Assembly (NCBI GenBank): GCA_016871495.1
Contig: VHDF01000008.1
Location: 1 to 64,000 of the forward strand
DNA: 64,000 nucleotides
Direction: 5' to 3'
Origin: Verrucomicrobiota bacterium
GTDB taxonomy: Bacteria; Verrucomicrobiota; Verrucomicrobiia; Limisphaerales; VHDF01
A model generated the notes under the pieces. It was given only the letters and a program-made list of their open reading frames with translations. It searched no databases and had not been told where the DNA came from. Of the stretch, positions 8,315 to 17,806 are shown piece after piece. Position numbers and translations under genes: made by a program. Positions within the stretch are counted from its first letter, which is position 1, and the number at the start of each line of letters is the position of its first letter.

Positions 8315-9352
8315 TTAATGATAGTGAAACGTGAATCGAACGTCTCGGTAGTCGCGTCCAATTTCCCGGCGCATTTCAGGCGGCCACTTGGCGTAAGGGG
8401 AGGGATCTTCGACCGCCTTCTGGCAGATCAAAGCCCAGAAATCGCCGACGTCGTTGTCCCTGACGCGCATATCGGTAATGCGTCCGTCGTGATGCAACCG
8501 GAACTCAAGCATTACCCGGCCGGAACGTTCCAAGGCATACTGGCGGTCTACCAGGAGGTCATACCATCGCTGCTGCACGGCTGCGACCACCGCCGCGTCG
8601 TAACCTCCAAAGGATCGTCCGCTGACATCGAGCAACGAGACTTCAGAAGCCCGATCCACCCCGCCCTCTTGTTGAATCGCATTACCCTCGATCAAACCGC
8701 GGCGCTGTCGCGCCTCCGCCAGATTGCGCGGGCGCTCCTTGTTCTGGGGCGGGCGGGATGGAGCGCTTGACTCGCCCATCCCGCGATCCGCGTTCACCTG
8801 CGGAGCGGCCTTGGCAAATTCCAAGTTTCCCGCGTCCAGGGCGGGACGGGGCAACGGACGAACCTCGGGCACCGGCTTCAAAGTCTCCACCGGGGCGGCG
8901 GCCACGGGAGCAGGCACCAACGGTTGGGCATCGAGTTTCAAGGTCTCGAAGGTTTTCATCACCTTGTCCTGCGTGCCCTCGATGCGCGGCGATTCCGAAA
9001 CCGGCCGCGGGTTGGGATTCGCGGCTTTCGTGGAATGACTCGAGTAATACAAGGCGCTTTTCGGAGGCGTTTCCTCGGCCTGTGCGGGATCGACCTCGAC
9101 AAACAACAGCGGGGTCTCCCGGTACTCCTCCCGAGCAGTCTCAGCGGAGGGTCGTACTTCCATCGGCAAGTTCATCGCGTTTTCGATGAGAGATCGAGCC
9201 GGACTGAAAGACGTCAAACCGGCGTGGTAGGCCCACTCCATCACTCCGAAGAGGACCAAATGGATCAAAACCGAAATCAACAGGGCACGCGTCAACGTCC
9301 GGCGCTCTCGTTCGCGCCACGCATCCTCTGTTCTGTTCAAAACGCCAACCAC
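8315..9352 (-). CDS. TonB-like energy transducer protein
   Basis: 345 residues with a cytoplasmic N-terminus, one transmembrane helix (about residues 22-42, ALLISVLIHLVLFGVMEW), a long Pro/Glu-rich periplasmic linker (about 60-230) and a C-terminal globular domain. In that domain RSGRVMLEFRLHHDGRI resembles the TonB/TolA C-terminal fold. Such proteins couple inner-membrane proton-motive force to outer-membrane transport. GTG at 9350-9352 is supported by AGGA eight bases upstream. No ExbB/ExbD is visible nearby, so the partner complex is unknown. Confidence 0.75.
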   Translation of the reverse strand: MVGVLNRTEDAWRERERRTLTRALLISVLIHLVLFGVMEWAYHAGLTSFSPARSLIENAMNLPMEVRPSAETAREEYRETPLLFVEVDPAQAEETPPKSALYYSSHSTKAANPNPRPVSESPRIEGTQDKVMKTFETLKLDAQPLVPAPVAAAPVETLKPVPEVRPLPRPALDAGNLEFAKAAPQVNADRGMGESSAPSRPPQNKERPRNLAEARQRRGLIEGNAIQQEGGVDRASEVSLLDVSGRSFGGYDAAVVAAVQQRWYDLLVDRQYALERSGRVMLEFRLHHDGRITDMRVRDNDVGDFWALICQKAVEDPSPYAKWPPEMRREIGRDYRDVRFTFHYH

Positions 9353-9416
9353 ACCCCCATGTTCCTAAGGAAAGGGGCGCCTGGCAACGGCAACCTTGCC
9401 CGCGTTGACACAGCCC

Positions 9417-9546
9417 GTGTATCCCGATGTTGTTGGTAGGGCGGGCCTGTCCCAGCCCGCCGCCCACGGGATGCAAAACATCTTGCTCCGGCGGCGCGCC
9501 GGGACGGACGCGCCCTACCTGCATCAACGGCAACATCGGGATGCAC
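9417..9546 (+). repeat. Palindromic repeat family A, copy 2 (complete)
   Basis: Terminal inverted repeats ATCCCGATGTTG (9421-9432) and CAACATCGGGAT (9531-9542) are perfect over 12 bp, and 16 bp match with one mismatch. The interior is itself an imperfect foldback (GGTAGGGCGGGCC against CGCGCCCTACC). It lies upstream of the DUF1549 gene and encodes no protein or transposase. Confidence 0.9.
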
Positions 9547-9697
9547 CGTGACACAGCCCTGTCCGCGTCCAAGCCGGACTTCACCCCTCCCAGGCCTCCC
9601 CCGCCTCCCGACCACTCGCCGAGGCGCCTCCGTGGATCAGAGTTTCCATAGAACCGCTTGATCAAGAAGGGAAAATCGAGTCCACTCAACGGTCAAA

Positions 9698-11668
9698 ATG
9701 CTCCCGATTCTCCCATGCCTCCAGCGATTCACCCTTGGGGCGCTGGGGTGCCTGCTTCTTTCGTTGGGGCACGGTGCGGACTGGGAAAAGACATGGTTGA
9801 CGGAAGTCGACCCTATTCTCGACCGGCATTGCGTGAAGTGCCATGGGGGCGTCCGACAACGAGGCGGACTCGATGTTCGCTCCCTCGAAACCCTGCTCCG
9901 CGGAGGGGATCAAGGTCCGGCGCTTGTTCCAGGCCAATCTGCCCAAAGCCGCCTTTATCTTTTCACCCATTCCGACGCGGACACAGTCATGCCGCCGGAC
10001 GGGCGCCCCCGGCTTTCACCAAGCGACCGGGAAAAGATTCGGTCTTGGATCGACCATCTCCCAGTTCCCGCCCAGACCCCCGGACTCGTCGCCGAACAGG
10101 CTTCCACGTATGTCAACTGGCTCAAAACCCAATCCAAACCCGGCTGGCGTCCCAATCCGTCGCTGCCGATCGAGGAGGTCATCGATGGTTTTGTCAGGCG
10201 CGGCTGGAAGGCGCGGGACGTCGTGCCGGCCCGGGTCGCGCCCGATGCCGCGTTTGTCCGCCGCGCCTACCTCGACTTGGCGGGTCGCATCCCAACCCTG
10301 GACGAGCTGCGGCGCCATCTGGAAAACCGCTCCTCCAACAAGAGGGAGTTGCTCATCGACTCGCTGATCGGAAGCGAGGATTACGCCCGCCGGTTGCGTG
10401 ACGTCTTCGATGTCACCCTGATGTCGCGCGCAACCGCGGCCTCGACCAAGAGCCGGACCGATTCTCAATGGCACGAATTCCTTCAAAACTCGTTCCGCTC
10501 GAACCGGCCGTGGAACGAGATCGTGCGGGCCATGGTCCTCGCCCGTCCCACCCAAGCTCCGGACCGTGGCGCGCATTGGTTTCTCTATGAACGCCGGGAT
10601 AATCACCAAGCCGCGGTCGAAGCCCTTGCTCCCGTCGCCTACGGGATGCGCATCGATTGTGCCCAATGCCATAACCATCCGCTTTCGTGGGAAATCGAGC
10701 AACGGCACTACTGGGGCATGGTCGCCGCCTTGAAACGGAGCAAGAATGTGGACAGCGCCGCGGGACCCGGCGTGGCGGAGTCCGCCATCGGCGGTTTCGT
10801 AAACTTCTCGAACCTGAAGAAGGAATCGCAACCGGCCCTCCTCGTTTTTCCCAATGGCCGCGAAGTCGCGGAGGTCCGTCCAGAGGCCCAGGAGAAGGAA
10901 GTCGACCGCAACGAATTGTATCTCGTCCCGCCACCCCCGGAAAAACAACCTCCCGAGCGCCCCTCGGTTCCGATCATCTCGAGGCGAGAAGCGCTGGCCG
11001 GCTCGATCTGTGACAACAATCCACTCCTCGCGCGCGCTTTCGTCAACCGGATCTGGGCTCTGCTCATGGGACGGGGCTTTGTTCATCCCGTGGACCTCAT
11101 GGATTCCAAGCATCCTCCCAGTCATCCGGAACTCCTCGACTGGCTGAGCCGGGATTTCGAAAGAAGTGGGTACGACGTCAAGCGTCTGGTTCGCGGCATC
11201 ACCCTGTCGCTCCCCTACCGGCTTGATTCGAAACGGTCCGGTTCCAGGCCCCCGTCGGCGGCCGAAGCCTTCGCGACCGGACTGGAAAAGCCTCTGACCG
11301 CCGAACAACTTTTCTCCTCGTTGCGCGTGCTGGCCGGCACGTGGAACCAGGCGCTTTCAGATGAAGAGACCCGGCTCCTCCCGGTCCTCACGGAACGGTT
11401 CCCTGAAGTGATGCCGGTCGATTACCAGTTCACCTTGCAGCAAGCCATGTTTCTCTCGAACAACCCCGACTTCCATCGCCTCCTCACCCGGTCTGGACCC
11501 GGGGAGCGTGAGACGGTTCCGGAACTTTTTCGGCGCATGGTCGGCCGCGAACCCTCGCGCGAAGAACTTCAGGCCGTCCTGCGCTGGGGCGGCCCGGACC
11601 CGAGCCGGCGCATGGCTCGAGCTCAATGGGCCCTCGCCACCAGCCCGGAATTCTTGTTGAATCACTAA
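9698..11668 (+). CDS. Secreted PSCyt1-DUF1549-DUF1553 protein
   Basis: 656 residues. A signal peptide (about 1-26, ending GHGA) is followed by a planctomycete-type cytochrome c domain with haem motif CVKCH near residue 45. A DUF1549 region (about 170-330) carries a second CxxCH (CAQCHNH, near 322), and a DUF1553 region with RAFVNRIWALLMGRG and HPELLDWLS lies at about 430-650. Proteins of this kind are common in Planctomycetes and Verrucomicrobia. They are thought to act in periplasmic redox steps of polymer degradation, but none has a firm reaction. The TAA is contiguous with the ATG of the DUF1501 gene, indicating an operon. Confidence 0.9.
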   Translation: MLPILPCLQRFTLGALGCLLLSLGHGADWEKTWLTEVDPILDRHCVKCHGGVRQRGGLDVRSLETLLRGGDQGPALVPGQSAQSRLYLFTHSDADTVMPPDGRPRLSPSDREKIRSWIDHLPVPAQTPGLVAEQASTYVNWLKTQSKPGWRPNPSLPIEEVIDGFVRRGWKARDVVPARVAPDAAFVRRAYLDLAGRIPTLDELRRHLENRSSNKRELLIDSLIGSEDYARRLRDVFDVTLMSRATAASTKSRTDSQWHEFLQNSFRSNRPWNEIVRAMVLARPTQAPDRGAHWFLYERRDNHQAAVEALAPVAYGMRIDCAQCHNHPLSWEIEQRHYWGMVAALKRSKNVDSAAGPGVAESAIGGFVNFSNLKKESQPALLVFPNGREVAEVRPEAQEKEVDRNELYLVPPPPEKQPPERPSVPIISRREALAGSICDNNPLLARAFVNRIWALLMGRGFVHPVDLMDSKHPPSHPELLDWLSRDFERSGYDVKRLVRGITLSLPYRLDSKRSGSRPPSAAEAFATGLEKPLTAEQLFSSLRVLAGTWNQALSDEETRLLPVLTERFPEVMPVDYQFTLQQAMFLSNNPDFHRLLTRSGPGERETVPELFRRMVGREPSREELQAVLRWGGPDPSRRMARAQWALATSPEFLLNH

Positions 11669-13009
11669 ATGCCCCGACGACGACAAGTTGCGGAAACCAA
11701 GCCGGGCCACTGCCCGGTGGCAGAGCATCGTTTTCATCGACGACTGTTCCTGGAGGGGCTCGCGGGAGCGGGGATGCTCTCGCCCTTGAGCTGGAGCGGA
11801 CTTTTCAACCAGCCGCTTTTTGCCGAATCGGCCCGCAAACAGCAGAAGCACTGCATTCTGCTCTGGCTCTGCGGCGCTCCCAGCCAGTTCGAAACTTGGG
11901 ATCCCAAGCCCGCCAGCATTTACAGCGGGCCGTTTCGAAGCATCCCCACCCCAATCCCCGGAGTGCATTTCAGCGAACTCATGCCGCGCACCGCCTCCAT
12001 CGCCGGCAAGTTGTCTGTCGTGCGGTCGATGAAGACGCGCCCGAACGAGCATTTTCAGGCCATCGACCTGTTGAATCGCGGGGCGGATCCACGCGCTCCA
12101 TTCATCCGCCCCACCTTGGGTGCCGTGCTGGGGCAGCAGCTCGGCCAACTCGACAGTCCGATACCCAATTTCATTCTGCTCGACCCCTGCCCCGAAGGGA
12201 ACGAGTTCAAAGCGTTCAAAGCGGGAAATTGGGCGGGCTGGCTGGGAGCCGAATACGGACCCGTCCGCGCCGGAGGCGAATTCAAAATTCCTGATGTCAA
12301 CCGGCTGGCCGACATGACGACCGAAGATCAGGAAGAGCGCGAGGCTTTGCGGCGCTTCCTTTCCAAGAAGTTTGAGAATGAGCGCCGAAGCGCGTCAGCC
12401 CGGGCACAGGACGCCGCATTTGCCAGAGTGAAGGGCTTGATGAGCTGCGCCCATTTGTTCGATTTGGAAAAGATCCCCGCCAAAGACCGGGCGCGTTACG
12501 GACCTGGAATGTTCGCGCAACAGACTCTGCTCGCCCGCCACTTGGTTGAAAACGGGGCTCCTTTCGTCATGGTCGCCAACGGCATGACCTGGGATTGTCA
12601 CGTGTTTCACCACGAAATCTACCAAATGCTCGTGCCGGAACTCGACAACGTCATCTTCCAGTTAATCACGGATCTCGAGGAACGCGGACTGCTCGACAAA
12701 ACCTTGGTGGTCATGATGGGAGAATTCGGGCGAACCCCATGGATCAACTCGAGCCGGGGACGGGATCATTATCCGGATGCCTGGAGCCTGGCCATGGCCG
12801 GATTGGGCGTGAAGAAGGGTGCCGTCGTCGGTGCCACCGACCCGGACGGAGTCGAAGTGGTCGAGCATCCCTTCGATGAGAAGAACTTGTTCGCCACCAT
12901 TTTCACAGCGCTGGGCATCGACCCTTATGCGCTCTATGACCTCCCCGGTTTGCCCACGTTTCATCGTGTCGAGGACAAGGCCGAACCCATCAGGCAAATC
13001 CTAATCTGA
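11669..13009 (+). CDS. DUF1501 family exported protein
   Basis: 446 residues. It begins immediately after the stop of the PSCyt1 gene (TAA|ATG), so the two are translationally linked. The family pattern is visible: CILLWLCGAPSQFETWDPKP, HFSELMPRTASIAGKLSVVRSM, GMFAQQTLLARHLVENGAPFV, TWDCH and VVMMGEFGRTPWIN. DUF1501 has an alkaline-phosphatase/sulfatase-like fold and nearly always pairs with DUF1549/DUF1553 genes. The N-terminal FHRRLFLEGLAGAGMLS is a Tat-like signal, so export is likely. The biochemical role is not established. Confidence 0.9.
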   Translation: MPRRRQVAETKPGHCPVAEHRFHRRLFLEGLAGAGMLSPLSWSGLFNQPLFAESARKQQKHCILLWLCGAPSQFETWDPKPASIYSGPFRSIPTPIPGVHFSELMPRTASIAGKLSVVRSMKTRPNEHFQAIDLLNRGADPRAPFIRPTLGAVLGQQLGQLDSPIPNFILLDPCPEGNEFKAFKAGNWAGWLGAEYGPVRAGGEFKIPDVNRLADMTTEDQEEREALRRFLSKKFENERRSASARAQDAAFARVKGLMSCAHLFDLEKIPAKDRARYGPGMFAQQTLLARHLVENGAPFVMVANGMTWDCHVFHHEIYQMLVPELDNVIFQLITDLEERGLLDKTLVVMMGEFGRTPWINSSRGRDHYPDAWSLAMAGLGVKKGAVVGATDPDGVEVVEHPFDEKNLFATIFTALGIDPYALYDLPGLPTFHRVEDKAEPIRQILI

Positions 13010-13019
13010 ACCTGCCGTC

Positions 13020-14099
13020 ATGGCTGAATCCGCGACCCCCACAACCTTCAAGTCCGAGCTCGTTCAGGAAATCAAGCTCCCCTCGGCGGTGCTCGATGCG
13101 GACCTGGATGAAACGAGGCTCTACGCGGCTTGCCTGGATCGCGGCTGCTACGAAATCGATCTCGAATCCTCGAAATTCGAAAAGATCGGCGCGCATGAGA
13201 GCTACGCCAGCGGCGCGAAACTGAAACCGGGGGTCCTGATCACCAGCGGCTACGATGGAACCATCCTCTGGCACGATCTCAGGAACCGGCGCGTCTCGCA
13301 CCGCGTCCAGGCTCATCGTTTCTGGTCCTGGCAGCTCGCGCTTTCGCCCGATGGCCGGAGGGTCGCGAGCGTCACGGGCCAGTATCTGGCGGGAGGAGAA
13401 AAATACGAGCCCGCCCCGGAAACGGAACCCAGCGTCCGCCTTTACGACGCCTCAAACGGAAAAGAACTCGGAGCCTTCTCCCACCATCCGCCGGTGCTGT
13501 CCGTGGCCTTCTCCCCGGATAGCCATCATGTCGCAGCCGCCAACATGATGGGTGAGATTCGAGTTTGGGAGACGGCCTCAGGCCGTGAGCAGGCGCGATG
13601 GACCACTCCGGACTTCACTTCCTGGGGGATGATCAAGAGCCATCACTATGTCGGTGGAATCTTCGGGTTGGCCTTCGCCCCCAATGGAAGTGAAGTGCTC
13701 GCCTGCGGCATGGGCCCCATGCGGGATCCCATGGCTGGAAACGGCAAACAAACCTGGCAGAAATTCGCCTGGCGGGAGAATCCCCCACGGAAAACCGGCG
13801 AGATCGCGGATCAAGATCGGGGGAACGGGCTCATGGAATGCCTGGCCTTCCATCCCAGTGGCCGATGGTTCGCCATGGCCGGAAGGCTGGCGCAGGGCAA
13901 ATGGAATGTCGCCCTGTTCGATGCCATGACCGGCGCCCTTGCGCACAGCCTCGACGCCAAGATGCGAGTCACCCGCGCCTTGTTCAATCGCTCGGGCGAC
14001 CGCCTCATGCTCTGCGGGGCCGTGGGACAAGAAAAAAAGAAGAACGAAAAGCTGCCGTTTGGACGGATCAAAATCTATCGGCTGGACCAAGCCTCTTGA
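13020..14099 (+). CDS. WD40-repeat beta-propeller protein
   Basis: 359 residues of WD40-type blades, for example GVLITSGYDGTILWHDL, LALSPDGRRVAS, SVAFSPDSHHVAAANMMG and CLAFHPSGRWFAMAG. No signal peptide is evident at the N-terminus (MAESATPTTFKSEL). It starts 11 bp after the DUF1501 stop, so it is the third gene of the same operon. WD40 partners of PSCyt1/DUF1501 systems are common in this phylum and presumably act as scaffolds. The partner is unknown. Confidence 0.82.
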   Translation: MAESATPTTFKSELVQEIKLPSAVLDADLDETRLYAACLDRGCYEIDLESSKFEKIGAHESYASGAKLKPGVLITSGYDGTILWHDLRNRRVSHRVQAHRFWSWQLALSPDGRRVASVTGQYLAGGEKYEPAPETEPSVRLYDASNGKELGAFSHHPPVLSVAFSPDSHHVAAANMMGEIRVWETASGREQARWTTPDFTSWGMIKSHHYVGGIFGLAFAPNGSEVLACGMGPMRDPMAGNGKQTWQKFAWRENPPRKTGEIADQDRGNGLMECLAFHPSGRWFAMAGRLAQGKWNVALFDAMTGALAHSLDAKMRVTRALFNRSGDRLMLCGAVGQEKKKNEKLPFGRIKIYRLDQAS

Positions 14100-14165
14100 T
14101 CCAGGTCGATCGAGATTTTCTGGGCGGCATCGAGTCCATCCGCCATCCTCACCCTTGCTTTGAAA

Positions 14166-14380
14166 GGGCGCGCCGATCACGGCGCTTCCACACGCGTAAG
14201 CCCGCACGCCGCGATCTCCAACTGCCCGGCGGCCCGGCGGGTGAAGAACGAGGCCCATGGATGCACTCCACGCGCCCGGTTCCCTTCGTCGCCCCGCAGG
14301 CTGGGCCGCCTGCGCCACAGCAGACAGGGCTGTCGGCGTCACCACGACAACCCGGTCACCGACAACCTCTGGAGGCACCG
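14166..14380 (-). repeat. Composite repeat: partial family C plus family B copy 1
   Basis: 14166-14222 resembles one end of family C (GGCGCGCCGATCACGGCGC...). 14225-14380 is family B in reverse orientation, with the characteristic gtgaagaacgagg, cccttcgtcgcccc and gacagggctgtc segments. Compared with copies at 22918, 39188, 39948 and 45358, the distal end is truncated. It fills the gap between the WD40 and PQQ genes; an ORF reading into it (from 14257) is a shadow extension. Confidence 0.75.
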
Positions 14381-14445
14381 GTTCGAGGACTCCTCACTTT
14401 TTGAGGATTGCCAGCGCGGTTCGCTCTGAGAAGAATGGGCTCATC

Positions 14446-15861
14446 ATGACCGCCCCATTTCTCTCCATCGTCCGTACCTTTGCCGTTCCGGATCAGAACC
14501 CCCAAGGGCCCGCTAAAACTTCACCGAGAATCGAACAACCCCGGTTCAAGGGAAGGAGCCCCTTCCTTTGTGCCTGGCCAGAACATCGTCTCGCCATGGT
14601 CGCGCTGAGTTTCCTGGCAGCCTCGGGGTGGTTCCTTGCCACCCATGCCAGGGCTGACGCGCATTGGCCGCAGTGGCGCGGACCTCACGCCAACGGCAGC
14701 CTCACCCAGGGCCATTATCCCGCAAAATGGTCTGCCGACCAGGTGCGCTGGAAATTCGAACTCCCAGGGAAAGGGGGATCCAGTCCCATCGTGTGGAACC
14801 AGTCCATCTTCCTCGCCACTCCAGCCGAAGGCGAAGACGCCATCCTGGCATTGGATTTGGAGGGCAAGCAGCGATGGATCAAGAAACTCGGCAAGGAAAG
14901 CCCGCCGAAACACCGCACCCTGGGCTCGAGCTGCAACTCCACGCCCGCCACCGACGGTCGCTCGATCTTCGCGTATTTCCGCAGCGGACGCTTCGTATCG
15001 CTCGGTTTGGATGGTTCGGTGAAGTGGTCGCAAGACTTGTCTGCTCGATTCGGACCCGAACAGTTGTTCTGGGATCAAGGAAGCTCGCCGGTGCTGACCG
15101 AGCGCGAGGTCATTCTCGCGCGAATGCACCAGGGAGACTCCTGGGTGGCAGGCTTCGACAAAGTTTCCGGCGAGATGAAGTGGCAGGTGAAACGGAACTA
15201 CAAGGTTCCGGCCGAGAACGACAATGGCTACACCACTCCGGTGTTTTTCGAACACCGCGGACGCAAGGCCTTCGCCGTCTGGGGAGCCGATCATTTGACC
15301 GCCCACAGCGCTGACGACGGCAAACTCCTTTGGTCGTGCGGCCAGTTCAACCCGGAGGGCACGGGCTACTGGCCTGCCATCGCCTCCCCTATTTTGACAG
15401 GCCAACTCGCCATCGTGCCGGTCGGGCGGGATGATCGACCCGGACAAGCTCGCGTCCACGCCATTCGTTTGGACGGCGCCGGGGACGTCAGCGGGAGCCA
15501 TCGCGTGTGGAAACGCGACGACGTGGGTGTATTTGTGGCCACGCCGGTGGAGTTCGGCGGACGCGTGCTGCTGTTGCGTCATCGCGGCGAAGTTGTTTGC
15601 CTCGACCCGGCCACTGGCAAGACCCGCTGGACCGGCGAGTTTCCCAGAGGCACCGCGAGTTATTATGCCTCGCCCGTGGTCGCCAATGGCATCCTCTATG
15701 CCGCGCGCGAGGATGGCGTCGTTTTTTCGGCTCGAGTCGGCGACAGCTTCGAGTTCCTCGGCGAACAACCGATGGGGGAAAGGGTGCTCGCCACCCCCAC
15801 CCCGGCTTTGGACCGCCTTTTCATTCGGGGAGACAAGCACCTCTTCTGCATCGCGAAATAG
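14446..15861 (+). CDS. PQQ-binding-like beta-propeller protein
   Basis: About 471 residues from ATG 14446. A later ATG at 14596 sits just before a classical signal sequence (VALSFLAASGWFLATHARA) and may be the real start, giving 421 residues. The mature part begins HWPQWRGP, the hallmark opening of secreted PQQ-like propellers in Planctomycetes and Verrucomicrobia. Repeated W-containing blades follow (LALDLEGKQRWIKKLG, GLDGSVKWSQDL, DKVSGEMKWQVK, DPATGKTRWTGEF). The architecture resembles BamB-type propellers; no cofactor binding can be inferred. Genes on either side are on the same strand. Confidence 0.8.
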   Translation: MTAPFLSIVRTFAVPDQNPQGPAKTSPRIEQPRFKGRSPFLCAWPEHRLAMVALSFLAASGWFLATHARADAHWPQWRGPHANGSLTQGHYPAKWSADQVRWKFELPGKGGSSPIVWNQSIFLATPAEGEDAILALDLEGKQRWIKKLGKESPPKHRTLGSSCNSTPATDGRSIFAYFRSGRFVSLGLDGSVKWSQDLSARFGPEQLFWDQGSSPVLTEREVILARMHQGDSWVAGFDKVSGEMKWQVKRNYKVPAENDNGYTTPVFFEHRGRKAFAVWGADHLTAHSADDGKLLWSCGQFNPEGTGYWPAIASPILTGQLAIVPVGRDDRPGQARVHAIRLDGAGDVSGSHRVWKRDDVGVFVATPVEFGGRVLLLRHRGEVVCLDPATGKTRWTGEFPRGTASYYASPVVANGILYAAREDGVVFSARVGDSFEFLGEQPMGERVLATPTPALDRLFIRGDKHLFCIAK

Positions 15862-15886
15862 AGTTCCCATCCCCCCGCCCTGCCCT

Positions 15887-17731
15887 ATGCATCGCCTACA
15901 TCCTCCCGCGCGCCTTCCCGTCATCACACGCAGGGATTTCCTGGGAAGATCCCTCTGTCTGGCCGCGGGCGCCGCAGCGGCCCCGCGCATGGGGACCTTC
16001 GCCCAGGATTCTCGGCCGCTCAAAATCGCCGCCATTGTGACGGAATACCGTCCCTGGTCGCACGCCGACGTCATCATCGGGAAATTCATTCAAGGCCTCA
16101 AATTGGACCTGTCGCCGCGTTGGACGCCGATTCCCGTACGCGCCATGTATGTGGACCAATTCCCGGCCACGGACATGAGCCGGGCTCTGGCGCGCCAGTA
16201 CGGATTCCCCATCGTCAAGACGATCGAGGAGGCCATTCTGGATGAGAAAGGAAAATTGGCCGTGGACGGCGTGCTTCTGATCGGCGAGCACGGAGATTAT
16301 CCTTCCAACGAACGCGAACAACATCTCTATCCTCGCCGCCGTTTCTTCGAGGAAACCGTGGCCGCGTTTCAAAGGGCCGGACAAGTGGTGCCGGTGTTCA
16401 ACGACAAACACCTGGCAGCGCGATGGGAGGACGGCAAGTGGATGTACGAGAAGGCGCGCGAGATGAAGATTCCGTTCATGGCGGGATCTTCTCTCCCGCT
16501 GACGTGGCGGAGACCCTGGCTGGAAATCCCCGTCGGCACTCCGATGGAATCGGCCTTGTCGGTCGGATACGGCGGCCTGGAATCGTATGGGTTCCATGCC
16601 CTGGAAACACTCCAGTGTATGATCGAACGGCGGCAGGGCGGCGAATCCGGCGTGGTCGCGGTCCAGTGCCTTGAAAACAAGGCGGTCTGGGAAGCCATGC
16701 GCGCCGGACGATTCTCCCGGGATCTGCTCATGGCGGCGTTGAGCCGCAACCAGCCCCGAGTGGAAGGGGACATCGAAAAGCTTTGCCCGAAGCCTGCCGC
16801 CTACTTCATCGAGCACGCCGATGGCTTCAAGTCCGTATGCCTCATGCTCAACGGGGTGGCCCGGCAATTCCTGTTCGCCGCGAAGTTGCAGGGCGACGCA
16901 GGTTTCGTTTCGACCCAGTTCTGGCTTCAAGAACCCACCTTCGGACATTTCGATTACTTGTCGAACGCCATCATGACCATGGTCCGGACCGGGAAATCGC
17001 CGTATCCAGTCGAGCGTACGGTGCTGACCACCGGCATGCTTTCGACCGCGATGGACTCACGCTTCGAGCGTCATCGGCGGATTGAAACTCCGGATCTCAA
17101 GATCCCCTACGAACCGGTGGACCACGCCCTGGGAGCGTACCGCCACACCGAGGCTTCGAACCCACGCGATGGCGGCTGGGTTCAACTGTTCAACGGCAAG
17201 GACCTCGACGGGTGGCGTGAGAATCGCTTCAAACACGAACCCCGATGGACGGTCAAAGACGGCGTTCTGACCGGTCACGGAGGCCAGGGCTATCTGGCCA
17301 CGCTGGAATCTTACGGGGATTTTGAATTATTCGCGGAGGTCCGGATCACCGACACCGCGGGTGGACGCGGCAACAGCGGGATCTACGTGCGCTGCCAGCC
17401 TCACTTGAACCGGTCGCAGGAATACCCGCCTGGTTATGAAGTCCAGTGCGATCACTCGGACACGCGCAACTACACCGGCAGCATTTACAACCTGGGAGTG
17501 CCCGGCGCTGCAGCGCCCAAACCGGCTGTTCAAGACGGCGATTGGTTCACGCTGCGCGTCCGGGCGAAGGGCAACTCGCTGCGTTCGTGGGTGAACGGAA
17601 CTCTGGCGGCGGACTGTGTGGATCCTCAAAACCGGTTCGAGTCCGGTTACATCCTGCTGCAATTGCATCACAAGACCGGCAAAGTCGAATTCCGCGAAGT
17701 GCGCGCCCGCCGAATGGACAAGTCGGCTTGA
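15887..17731 (+). CDS. Tat-exported protein with C-terminal DUF1080 domain
   Basis: 614 residues from ATG 15887; an open frame reaches further upstream but overlaps the PQQ gene. The Tat signal is TRRDFLGRSLCLAAGAAAA. Residues about 40-420 form a domain seen in planctomycete secreted proteins (IAAIVTEYRPWSHADVIIGK, GVLLIGEHGDYPSNEREQ, VPVFNDKHLA). From about 430 on is a DUF1080 (concanavalin-like, 3-keto-disaccharide hydrolase) domain: WVQLFNGKDLDGW, GNSGIYVRCQ and GYEVQCDHSD. The fusion suggests a secreted carbohydrate-active enzyme; the substrate is unknown. Confidence 0.82.
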   Translation: MHRLHPPARLPVITRRDFLGRSLCLAAGAAAAPRMGTFAQDSRPLKIAAIVTEYRPWSHADVIIGKFIQGLKLDLSPRWTPIPVRAMYVDQFPATDMSRALARQYGFPIVKTIEEAILDEKGKLAVDGVLLIGEHGDYPSNEREQHLYPRRRFFEETVAAFQRAGQVVPVFNDKHLAARWEDGKWMYEKAREMKIPFMAGSSLPLTWRRPWLEIPVGTPMESALSVGYGGLESYGFHALETLQCMIERRQGGESGVVAVQCLENKAVWEAMRAGRFSRDLLMAALSRNQPRVEGDIEKLCPKPAAYFIEHADGFKSVCLMLNGVARQFLFAAKLQGDAGFVSTQFWLQEPTFGHFDYLSNAIMTMVRTGKSPYPVERTVLTTGMLSTAMDSRFERHRRIETPDLKIPYEPVDHALGAYRHTEASNPRDGGWVQLFNGKDLDGWRENRFKHEPRWTVKDGVLTGHGGQGYLATLESYGDFELFAEVRITDTAGGRGNSGIYVRCQPHLNRSQEYPPGYEVQCDHSDTRNYTGSIYNLGVPGAAAPKPAVQDGDWFTLRVRAKGNSLRSWVNGTLAADCVDPQNRFESGYILLQLHHKTGKVEFREVRARRMDKSA

Positions 17732-17806
17732 TTAAACCGAAGGCTGGCTTGAGGCCGCCGCAGCCGGAGAGACGACCTCGCGAAGTGCCACGAGGGTTCC
17801 GACGAA

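Noticed and set aside
15431-15886. N-terminal extension of the DUF1080-fusion gene
   Set aside because: It overlaps the PQQ gene out of frame, and a perfect Tat signal begins at 15887.
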